This document shows positions 1 through 6,470 of a stretch of 17,986 nt of DNA, piece by piece. The DNA is from an uncultured Porphyromonas sp. GTDB taxonomy: Bacteria; Bacteroidota; Bacteroidia; Bacteroidales; Porphyromonadaceae. The stretch lies in assembly GCA_900546675.1 (NCBI GenBank), contig URDQ01000043.1, positions 1 to 17,986 on the forward strand. Reading direction: 5' to 3'. Position numbers and translations under genes: made by a program. The notes under the pieces were generated by a model. That model saw only the letters and a list, made by a program, of their open reading frames with translations. It was not told the origin of the DNA and searched no databases. How positions within the stretch are numbered: the stretch's first letter is position 1; each line of letters opens with the position of its first letter.

Positions 1-54
1 GCTTGACAGCTATCTTACACCCTTCGCCCGTAAAAAACGTTTAGGACACTATTG
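1..54 (+). repeat. Left copy of 54-bp terminal inverted repeat
   Basis: Bases 1-54 are identical to the reverse complement of 17932-17985. Identity stops at base 55 (A here, C in the other copy). The repeat contains the 8-bp palindrome AAACGTTT (35-42). Because the two copies sit exactly at the two window edges, they are probably the ends of a longer repeated element that continues outside. An insertion sequence is the likeliest type, but no transposase domain is visible. Confidence 0.9.
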
Positions 55-55
55 A
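2..55 (+). CDS. 3' end of an unidentified open frame (partial)
   Basis: Read from base 2, the left repeat stays open for 17 codons ending in FARKKRLGHY and closes with TGA at 53-55. The last base of the stop lies just outside the repeat, so in the right-edge copy the same frame reads TGC and continues into the transporter gene. A basic C-terminal tail stopping at an element end would fit a transposase, but 17 residues are too few to assign a family. It could also be chance. Confidence 0.25.
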   Translation, partial: LDSYLTPFARKKRLGHY

Positions 56-105
56 GTTGAATCTACATATTCCAAACGAATACCTACTATTTCCAATAGA
101 TTTCT

Positions 106-113
106 TACCTTTG
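106..113 (+). promoter_or_regulatory. Bacteroidetes-type -7 promoter box
   Basis: TACCTTTG matches the Bacteroidetes -7 consensus TAnnTTTG exactly. It lies 36 bases before the ATG of the first gene of the + strand cluster. No convincing TTTG-type -33 box is seen about 20 bases upstream. It is the only good promoter candidate before the five closely spaced genes and probably drives them all. Confidence 0.55.
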
Positions 114-149
114 GGGGCGATAGCTATATCTATTTAAACAAACACTCCA

Positions 150-917
150 ATGAAATCAACCTATCTATACCTCTCTCTAGCTCTCATATCGCTAGCACTC
201 CTAACTTCTTGTGGCCCTGATGCCAACAAACCCACACCCGAGGTGACGGCACTCACGCTCAGTGCCACAACAGCTAACTTGTCTGTGGACGAGACCCTAC
301 AGCTCACAGCTTCCGTTACCCCAGCAGATGCTAAGGTGACCTTCACGACAGACAATGCTGCCGTTGCTACCGTTTGTGAGAAAGGGGTCGTCAAGGCAAT
401 CGCTCCTGGCACCGCAACAATCACGGCTCAGGCAGGTGACAAGAAGGCTACCTGCACCGTTACGGTAGTCCCTGCTGAGGAAGAAAACGTGGCGCTACTC
501 AACATGCTGGAAGGCGAGATGTATCCCTCCGGGAGTACCGTCGACTATGTTGCCTCCATATCCCAAGAGCAGGCTGAGAACTACGAAATGCAGCTCTTCT
601 TTAGCGTCTTCAAGACGGCTAAGTACACCCTTTCGCTAACCTTCGATAAGCCTATCTCAGGCTCCATCTGTGTAGGAGTAAATTGCCTACCTGTAACAGA
701 CAAATCCTCTTACACCACAGACCTAGAGCTACTAGCTGATACAGAGGGAGCTGAGATTGGAAAGAAGGAGAACCAACCTACACCGCTAGGCGTTCACCCC
801 AACATACCAACACCTCCTGGTCAGACCTACAAGAATCGTATAGTCGTCAAGCTCACACCTAAGGATGGTAGCAAGACACTCACCTGGACGGTCAACCTCG
901 CCATAACCATCAGGTAA
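150..917 (+). CDS. BIG2-domain lipoprotein
   Basis: This is a predicted lipoprotein of 255 residues. A hydrophobic leader ends in the lipobox LLTSC, with lipidated Cys21. Residues ~31-107 form a bacterial Ig-like group 2 (BIG2) domain, with the typical VTALTLSA start, VTFTTDNAAVATV core and GTATITA segment. The C-terminal part (~115-255) is not recognised; it contains a CX4C pair (C174, C179) and a proline-rich stretch near 210-224. C76 and C102 lie within the Ig domain. It is the first gene of the + cluster and sits 22 bases before the TlpA-like gene. BIG2 domains usually mediate adhesion or scaffolding, so a role as an envelope partner of the neighbouring redox proteins is inference only. 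Confidence 0.8.
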   Translation: MKSTYLYLSLALISLALLTSCGPDANKPTPEVTALTLSATTANLSVDETLQLTASVTPADAKVTFTTDNAAVATVCEKGVVKAIAPGTATITAQAGDKKATCTVTVVPAEEENVALLNMLEGEMYPSGSTVDYVASISQEQAENYEMQLFFSVFKTAKYTLSLTFDKPISGSICVGVNCLPVTDKSSYTTDLELLADTEGAEIGKKENQPTPLGVHPNIPTPPGQTYKNRIVVKLTPKDGSKTLTWTVNLAITIR

Positions 918-939
918 CATACCACAAGCAGACACAGAT

Positions 940-1431
940 ATGAAGCAGATACTAACGATCCTACTCTCCCTCATAGTAGTCACCGTAGCACAAGCTCAGC
1001 TACCACAAGTCGAGCTCAAAGATATACAGAACAATGTGGTCAATACGAGCGAGCTGAGCAACGAGGGCAAGCCCTTTATCATCTCATTCTTTGCCACTTG
1101 GTGCAAGCCTTGTCTGCGCGAGCTCAAGGCGATACACGAGGAGTATGTCGACTGGCAGGAGGAGACAGGTGTCAAGCTCATCGCTGTCTCTATCGATGAG
1201 GGTCAGAATGCGGATCGCGTCAAGCCTCTTGTCGATGCTCTAGGCTTTGAGTACGAAGTACTTCTAGACCCTAACGGAGACTTCAAGCGGGCTATGAATG
1301 TCAATATGGTTCCTCACGTCTTCGTCATCGACGGCAAGGGACGCATCGCCTATGCACATAGTGGCTACACCGAGGGCGGTGAGCAGGAGCTCATTGCCAA
1401 GGTACGTGAGCTACTAGCTGCTGAGGAGTAG
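940..1431 (+). CDS. TlpA-family thiol-disulfide oxidoreductase
   Basis: This is a short exported thioredoxin-like protein of 163 residues. A signal peptide of about 19 residues ends in AQA, so the mature protein is probably periplasmic. The catalytic motif is FFATWCKPC with C55 and C58, in the WCxPC context of the TlpA/ResA group. A cis-proline is expected at P125 in MVPHVFVID. There is no lipobox and no added domain. TlpA-family proteins usually reduce disulfides in exported proteins or apo-cytochromes. No cytochrome gene is nearby, so the substrates here are more likely products of the same cluster (inference). It lies second in the cluster, 53 bases before the barrel gene. The family is clear; the substrate is unknown. 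Confidence 0.88.
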   Translation: MKQILTILLSLIVVTVAQAQLPQVELKDIQNNVVNTSELSNEGKPFIISFFATWCKPCLRELKAIHEEYVDWQEETGVKLIAVSIDEGQNADRVKPLVDALGFEYEVLLDPNGDFKRAMNVNMVPHVFVIDGKGRIAYAHSGYTEGGEQELIAKVRELLAAEE

Positions 1432-1484
1432 TCGTAAGGCTCTCTGACACTTCGTTTCATCGTAATACACCTACCACCTTACCT

Positions 1485-3206
1485 ATGCGGCACATCATAC
1501 AGCGTCTCTGCCTCCTCTCTTGGCTCTCTATAGCAAGCCTTATGGCACTCTCCGCTCAGAGCAGGAGCGACTGGAAGCCTTGGGATGAGTTCAAGCCCTC
1601 CTTTAGCGTACAGAGCGATATGCTCTTCTCCCTAGACGATAAGGCTAACGGATACAAGTCCTGGATGGGCAATAGCTACGTCACTGGATCCCTACGCAAT
1701 AACTACCTCGAGCTGGGACTACGCTACGAAGAGCTACTCAGACCGATGCCTGGCCATGAGCCTGAGCAGGGACGAGGCATACCACATATGCACCTCAAGG
1801 GCTTCGTGGGCAAGTATGGCGAGGTTACGCTGGGAGACTTCTACGATCAGTTTGGATCGGGAATCCTCTTCCGCAGCTACGAGGAGCGCACACTAGGTAT
1901 CGACAATGCCGTACGAGGAGTCCACGTATCTCTCACTCCATACGATGGTGTGCGACTCAAAGGCTTCACGGGACAGCAGCGCAACTACTTCGACCGCACC
2001 TTCCGTCTCTTCAACAAGGATCGTGGCTTCATCTCAGGAGCTGATGGCGAGCTAGCCATTCACCAGTGGGTACCAGCGCTTAGAGACAAGCAGATGACCC
2101 TCACGCTAGGGGGGTCTTACGTCAATAAGGTAGAGGACGATGAGATAATCCCCGTAGAGACACCCGCAGGTATGACAGGCCCTATGCGCCTTAACCTACC
2201 TCGTCAGGTACACGCCTTCGGGGGACGCGCTAAGTTTACACTCGGTGGGTGGGTACTCAATGGTGAGTACGCATACAAGAGTAGCGACCCCACGGCTAGT
2301 AACCACTACATCTACGCTCCAGGCTCCGTAGCTATGCTCTCGACCTCCTACTCACAGCGAGGGATGAGTCTATTGCTACAAGCTAAGCGTAGTGAGAACT
2401 TTAACTTCCTCTCCGCACGCTCTTCCGTAGGTACACCACTACACATCAACCACCTACCAGCTTTTACCGCTAACCACACCTACACCCTCGCAGCCCTCTA
2501 CCCCTACGCTACACAGCCTGATGGCGAGTGGGCACTACAAGGGGACTTTCGCTATATGATCCCGAGAGGTACCTGGCTAGGCGGTAAGTACGGCACGGGG
2601 ATACGGGTTAACTATGCCCATGTACGAGGACTCAAGAGCATCGCTACCGACCAGCTCCCCCTAGGAGCGGACGAGAGTAAACTCTATGGCACGGACGGAT
2701 ACGAGCACCCCTTCTTCGGTATGGGAGAGCTATATTACTCCGACTTCAACCTCGAGTTAAGCAAGAAGTTCTCTCGTACCGTCTCCCTGACCTTCGAGTA
2801 CTACCATCAGATCTACAACCAGCTGGTGGTCGAGGGACACGCTATCAACAACCCGCTCGTCTATAGCAACATCTTCGTCCTCGATGGCAAGTTCAGACTG
2901 GCACCTCGCTACACGCTACGCACCGAGCTACAGTATCTGTATAGTCGTCAGGCGGAGGGGAGCTGGCTCTTTGGGCTAGCCGAGCTATCCATCGCACCAA
3001 ACTGGGTGATCTCACTGTCTTACCAATACAATACAGATATGACCAAGGAGCACTACTATATGGGTTCGCTAGCCTACGCTACGGGTAGTCACCGCTTACA
3101 GCTCGGCTACGGACGTACACGTGCTGGGGTCAACTGCTCGGGAGGCGTCTGTCGCTATATGCCCGAGACGAAGGGTATCTACCTAAGCTACAATGGTTCC
3201 TTCTAG
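1485..3206 (+). CDS. DUF6029-like outer-membrane beta-barrel protein
   Basis: This 573-residue protein has a signal peptide (likely cleavage after A24, ALSA/QS) followed by alternating aromatic and polar strands typical of an outer-membrane barrel, ending in an aromatic terminal Phe. Segments such as GDFYDQFGSGILFRSYEERTLG and VRGVHVSL recall the DUF6029 family common in Bacteroidales; I assign this from memory of family patterns. Near the C-terminus a CX4C pair (C551, C556, in NCSGGVC) sits between the last two predicted strands and could form a disulfide in a loop. It has no TonB box or plug, so it is not a TonB-dependent receptor. Its position between a TlpA-like protein and an Omp28-like lipoprotein suggests it is folded by, or works with, them. 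Its function is unknown. Confidence 0.7.
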   Translation: MRHIIQRLCLLSWLSIASLMALSAQSRSDWKPWDEFKPSFSVQSDMLFSLDDKANGYKSWMGNSYVTGSLRNNYLELGLRYEELLRPMPGHEPEQGRGIPHMHLKGFVGKYGEVTLGDFYDQFGSGILFRSYEERTLGIDNAVRGVHVSLTPYDGVRLKGFTGQQRNYFDRTFRLFNKDRGFISGADGELAIHQWVPALRDKQMTLTLGGSYVNKVEDDEIIPVETPAGMTGPMRLNLPRQVHAFGGRAKFTLGGWVLNGEYAYKSSDPTASNHYIYAPGSVAMLSTSYSQRGMSLLLQAKRSENFNFLSARSSVGTPLHINHLPAFTANHTYTLAALYPYATQPDGEWALQGDFRYMIPRGTWLGGKYGTGIRVNYAHVRGLKSIATDQLPLGADESKLYGTDGYEHPFFGMGELYYSDFNLELSKKFSRTVSLTFEYYHQIYNQLVVEGHAINNPLVYSNIFVLDGKFRLAPRYTLRTELQYLYSRQAEGSWLFGLAELSIAPNWVISLSYQYNTDMTKEHYYMGSLAYATGSHRLQLGYGRTRAGVNCSGGVCRYMPETKGIYLSYNGSF

Positions 3207-3247
3207 CGTCTTGCCACTTTACTCACACTCTTGACAATACTACCAAG

Positions 3248-4084
3248 ATGAAACTATCTACACGCTATACGATACTCTCGGCTCTTGCTCTGATTCTGAT
3301 GGTCTCTTGCAAGCCTATACCAGAGAGTGAGCGACTCATACCTAATGAGATGGAGATCGCAAAAGGGCGCTCCGTACTCATCGAGGACTATAGTGGCGTG
3401 GGCTGTGTCAAATGCCCCATAGCTGCAAAGAAAATCACAGAGACTGCTGCGCCTCATGGTGACAAGGTGATCATCGTGGCGCTCCACGGGAGCAAAACGA
3501 GTATCGGCACCCAGCCTAAAGAAGACCCCAAGGGACTATACAGCCCCGAGGCTGCCACCTATCTAGACCGTCTTCAGTCTAGCGGCTCGCTACCCATCGC
3601 CACCTTCAATCGTCGTCCACTCGCCAGTAGCGGGGGCAAGAGCTATAGCGACAGCTACCCCCAGTGGCCAGCCGAGATGCAGGCGGTGCGTGAGCTACCG
3701 CAGCTCTACAAGATCGACCTACAGGTCTCTGAGAGTGACCGCAAGGTGACGACCCACTGCACGGCTACGACACTAGACCCTTCCGCCCAAGGGGCTACCC
3801 CTGAGCTATGCCTACAGCTATGGCTCATCGAGGACAACATCGTAGCGCCTCAGCACTTCACAGAGGGTACGGAGAGTGCCTATCAGCACAACCACATCTT
3901 CCGTCAAACGCTCAACGGCATAGACGGAGAGCCTTACCAGCTCGGTAAGAGCTACGACAAGACTAGTGCCATAGAGCGGGAGGTCATCAACCCCGACCAC
4001 TGCTCCGTAGTCGCTATCCTCTACGACCACAAGAGTGGCGAGGTCTACGAGGTCGCTAAGGCTCCTCTCAAAGGTAACAACTAA
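3248..4084 (+). CDS. Omp28-family outer-membrane lipoprotein with CxxC
   Basis: This is a predicted lipoprotein of 278 residues. The leader ends in LMVSC with lipidated Cys21. After a short linker comes VLIEDYSGVGCVKCP with C53 and C56, the thioredoxin-like start seen in Omp28-related proteins of Bacteroidetes. The rest includes a beta-rich C-terminal region (~170-275) with additional cysteines. Omp28 of Porphyromonas gingivalis has been described as a surface lipoprotein linked to adhesion; a redox role is suggested only by the CxxC. It is the third protein of this cluster with a CxxC in a thioredoxin-like context. It lies 41 bases after the barrel gene and 42 before the T9SS gene. Confidence 0.78.
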   Translation: MKLSTRYTILSALALILMVSCKPIPESERLIPNEMEIAKGRSVLIEDYSGVGCVKCPIAAKKITETAAPHGDKVIIVALHGSKTSIGTQPKEDPKGLYSPEAATYLDRLQSSGSLPIATFNRRPLASSGGKSYSDSYPQWPAEMQAVRELPQLYKIDLQVSESDRKVTTHCTATTLDPSAQGATPELCLQLWLIEDNIVAPQHFTEGTESAYQHNHIFRQTLNGIDGEPYQLGKSYDKTSAIEREVINPDHCSVVAILYDHKSGEVYEVAKAPLKGNN

Positions 4085-4126
4085 ACTAACTAGAGACTAA
4101 AAGCTCTACAACAAACAGAATAACTT

Positions 4127-5875
4127 ATGAATAAACTAATTACACGCTTAGCACTAAGCATCACACTCGCTGGAGGAGTGCTCGTGCCAGCGACACAAGC
4201 TACGGCACAGCAACAGCTCGTAGCACCCAACCTCCAGCTCGTAGAGAGCTCTACCCCCAGCGGAGCATCACAGCTACGTGCAAGTCAAGAGGGTCGGTGG
4301 TTTTACGGACTCACTACTTCAAAGTATGTCGCTAAGGACATCAATGGCAAGGAGTACGATATCGATGCCATACTCAAGTCTGGTAAAACAATTATGATTG
4401 ACTTCTCCGCTACATGGTGTCCTCCTTGCTGGACAATCCACGAAAGTGGTGTCTTAGAGCAGCTCTACTCTAAGTTCGGGCCTGAGGGTACCAATCAAAT
4501 CGAACTCTTCTGGGTTGAGGCTCAGGGAGCCTCTAAAAGCAAGATTCAAGCTAAGGGCAAGGACTGGACTAAGGACAGCAACGGCAACCCCGTACCTTAT
4601 CCCATCATCTCTGATGCAAAGATGTTTTCCACACTAGGCATTGGAGTAGTTGGATTCCCTACACTAGTTCTCATCGGTCCAGGCAATAAATGGACTGATT
4701 GTAGAGCAGATGTAGCGACAAAAGATACAACCTTCAAGGCGTTTGCAGAGCTCTTGGAGCTCTTTGTGAACAAGACTGACAAGCCTAAGGCAGTGCGTTT
4801 TGTCGATCCGACCGATCTCTACATCGGAGAGACTCGTACTATGAGACTCACTTACGAAAGTCTTGCTCCCATCACCAACGTCGAGTGGAAAGCTCCCGAA
4901 GGACTTACCCTCACCAAGGTGACTGATACCGAGTACACGATAGCAACCAGCAAGGTTGGCTCCTACGAGATTGAGGCTACCGTAACGAATGCAAATGGTA
5001 GCACCACGGGCAAGGTAACCGTCACCGTATCAGAGCCTATCTCCAGCTATCCATTCTTCTGTGCTATGGACAATAAAGAGCAACTCGACAAAGGATGGCG
5101 ATCTATCGATTATGATGGTGACGGCTTTGGCTTTGACTCCTATATGGGTAATGGTCTCCTAGAGCGTCTTGGACTTAGGTTCGATAATCCTAACTACAAA
5201 CCAGGGGCTGAGAATAGTGCTGACCTCCTCATATCTTGGGGAACTATTTTACCTGTCTCTGTTTTGGTACAAGATGGTGAAGCTAATTTTGGGGTACAAG
5301 AGAATAAGCAAAATAACGAGCTACTCTCGGCTCCTCTAGTGATACCAGCCGATGCTGCAAAGCCAACCTTCTCTTGCTACATTATGAGCTTCTTCACTGC
5401 TAATACAATGGATCAGCTCAAGGTGATGGTCTCAGAGGATAATGGTACACCCGTAGAGCTACTAGCACCTCAAGCACCAATAGCTGGTAAATGGAAGCTC
5501 ATCTCTGCAGACCTCTCTGCTTACAAGGGTAAGACGATCAAGCTCTCGCTAATCCCCGTAGTCAAGGGGGAGAGTGGCATTGGTGTAGACCAGCTACGTG
5601 TCACTATGGATGGCACGACAGATGTAGAGACTCCTACGCTCAACGTAGAGACCTCTCTCTACCCCAACCCCGCCAGTGACTACGTCACCGTTCGGACACG
5701 TGTCGGTAGCACCATCGAGTTCTTTACAGCTGATGGCGCACTGCTCTCCACAACGCAGGCTATGGGCGAAGAGACCACGATAGCACTAGCACAGCTACCC
5801 GCAGGGCGCTACCTAGTACGCATCACCTCACTAGAGGGTGGTGAGATCGTCCTCCGTCCGCTCATCATCAAGTAA
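4127..5875 (+). CDS. T9SS-exported modular protein with thioredoxin domain
   Basis: This 582-residue protein is built as follows: signal peptide (~1-27, ending ATA/Q), linker, thioredoxin domain (~60-215) with SATWCPPC (C98, C101) and cis-Pro P178 in GFPTL, PKD/Ig-like domain (~222-302), a jelly-roll region resembling the choice-of-anchor J type (~305-500), and a C-terminal sorting domain (~505-582). The sorting domain starts with LYPNPASDYV, contains LPAGRYLVRI and ends in a hydrophobic LIIK, a clear type A T9SS signal, so the protein should be exported to the cell surface or outside. P. gingivalis HBP35 also joins a thioredoxin motif to a T9SS tail, but this protein is longer and has extra domains, so orthology is not claimed. 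It is the last gene of the cluster, followed by a hairpin. Confidence 0.85.
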   Translation: MNKLITRLALSITLAGGVLVPATQATAQQQLVAPNLQLVESSTPSGASQLRASQEGRWFYGLTTSKYVAKDINGKEYDIDAILKSGKTIMIDFSATWCPPCWTIHESGVLEQLYSKFGPEGTNQIELFWVEAQGASKSKIQAKGKDWTKDSNGNPVPYPIISDAKMFSTLGIGVVGFPTLVLIGPGNKWTDCRADVATKDTTFKAFAELLELFVNKTDKPKAVRFVDPTDLYIGETRTMRLTYESLAPITNVEWKAPEGLTLTKVTDTEYTIATSKVGSYEIEATVTNANGSTTGKVTVTVSEPISSYPFFCAMDNKEQLDKGWRSIDYDGDGFGFDSYMGNGLLERLGLRFDNPNYKPGAENSADLLISWGTILPVSVLVQDGEANFGVQENKQNNELLSAPLVIPADAAKPTFSCYIMSFFTANTMDQLKVMVSEDNGTPVELLAPQAPIAGKWKLISADLSAYKGKTIKLSLIPVVKGESGIGVDQLRVTMDGTTDVETPTLNVETSLYPNPASDYVTVRTRVGSTIEFFTADGALLSTTQAMGEETTIALAQLPAGRYLVRITSLEGGEIVLRPLIIK

Positions 5876-5938
5876 GCACTCCCTAACAGCCTACGACGCC
5901 CTCCTCAGCGGAGGTCATCGTAACGCTAGCAACTAAAC

Positions 5939-5981
5939 ACGCAGACCATCGAGACTGATAGTCAGTCCCGATGGTCTGCGT
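5939..5981 (+). terminator. Long stem-loop after the + strand operon
   Basis: A 13-bp arm (ACGCAGACCATCG) pairs perfectly with 5969-5981. After one mismatch, an inner 5-bp stem GACTG/CAGTC closes a 5-base loop (5958-5962). It begins 64 bases after the T9SS gene stop. No U-tract follows, so it could be a transcript-end stabiliser or a repeat-derived palindrome rather than a simple intrinsic terminator. Confidence 0.5.
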
Positions 5982-6126
5982 CCGTTGTGTCACAGCAAGA
6001 CGTGTAGCGATGATACGTGTAACCCCATTGAATCAAAGCGACACGTATAACCCGCTGTAGGGACGCACGGTCTGTGCGTCCGTTGTAGAACGGCAAAACG
6101 AGTAATCGGGACACTGTACCCCCTTG
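5973..6126 (+). repeat. Two diverged ~58-bp direct repeats
   Basis: Copy A (5973-6030) and copy B (6069-6126) both start GGTCTG, then CGTCCGTTGT, then AC.GCAA.ACG, and end in a C-run followed by TTG. Copy B has a TG insertion near its start. The copies are clearly related but diverged, as in REP-like intergenic families. Confidence 0.6.
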
Positions 6127-6200
6127 ACGGGGACGGACGCCCTCTCGCTCGATACTCGCCGAGCGTCCCTACAGCGGGTTACACGTATCATCGCTTTGAC
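6006..6200. repeat. Nested long inverted repeats (REP-like)
   Basis: Bases 6006-6025 are the exact reverse complement of 6176-6195 (20 bp). Bases 6048-6066 are the exact reverse complement of 6163-6181 (19 bp), extendable outward to about 6033 and 6199 with a 3-base gap. The two pairings share bases 6176-6181 on the right arm, so they largely exclude each other. Confidence 0.75.
6061..6081. repeat. REP-like palindrome
   Basis: GGACGCAC pairs perfectly with GTGCGTCC around a 5-base loop (GGTCT). This small palindrome sits inside the larger inverted repeat. From memory, similar GTAGGGACGCAC motifs recur in intergenic DNA of several Bacteroidales. Confidence 0.65.
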
Positions 6201-6320
6201 ACAACAGACGCACTCTCGCTATCTATCGTATCGCTCCTCTTTGAGGATCTATTGAGACATTTGCAGGCTACAGACAGACATTGCGTACACTAAAACACAA
6301 CCCGCTACAACCCACCGTAT

Positions 6321-6328
6321 TACCTTTG
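6321..6328 (+). promoter_or_regulatory. Orphan -7 promoter box
   Basis: TACCTTTG is identical to the box at 106-113 and to the TAnnTTTG consensus, but no + strand gene follows. No good -33 box is visible. A strong hairpin lies about 67 bases downstream, so a short transcript is possible. Confidence 0.3.
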
Positions 6329-6394
6329 CATTGTCTGCCTCCCACCTTATAGCCCGACGAAGAGACTTTTATCGGACAGCAATACTTTCCAAAC

Positions 6395-6438
6395 GAATAG
6401 GGGGGGGAGCAGGACTACTCTCCTACTCCCCCCTATTC
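6395..6438 (-). terminator. G/C-tract hairpin after purD
   Basis: GAATA plus a run of eight G and AGCAGGA pairs with TCCTACT plus six C and TATTC. There is one mismatch, a 2-base bulge in the G run and a 6-base loop. It lies 33-76 bases beyond the purD stop and probably ends the - strand transcript. Being nearly symmetric, it could also act on the + strand. No clear U-tract follows on either strand. Confidence 0.5.
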
Positions 6439-6470
6439 ATCTTGAGGTTATAGACTTATGCGTGTGGACT

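Larger units (their letters stand above)
5876..6470. other. Gene-free region between convergent operons
   Basis: No convincing gene is seen on either strand. The stretch holds a long hairpin just after the + strand operon, a block of REP-like direct and inverted repeats (5973-6200), a perfect -7 box with no gene after it (6321-6328), and a G/C-tract hairpin (6395-6438) just beyond the purD stop. Bases about 6201-6320 show nothing I can name. Confidence 0.75.

Noticed and set aside
161..424. An 87-codon open frame on the - strand
   Set aside because: It is antisense to the BIG2 lipoprotein, which has a clear signal peptide and domain.
1485..3206. TonB-dependent receptor
   Set aside because: No plug domain or TonB box is visible and the protein is too short for that family.
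4127..5875. Naming the T9SS thioredoxin protein as HBP35
   Set aside because: Only the thioredoxin motif and sorting tail are shared; the length and middle domains differ, so the name would overstate the evidence.
70..6399. 13-bp direct repeat TTCCAAACGAATA at 70-82 and 6387-6399, flanking the + strand operon
   Set aside because: In a window this size a couple of 13-base matches are expected by chance. There is no extension beyond 13 bases and no integrase, so it is not evidence for an island boundary.
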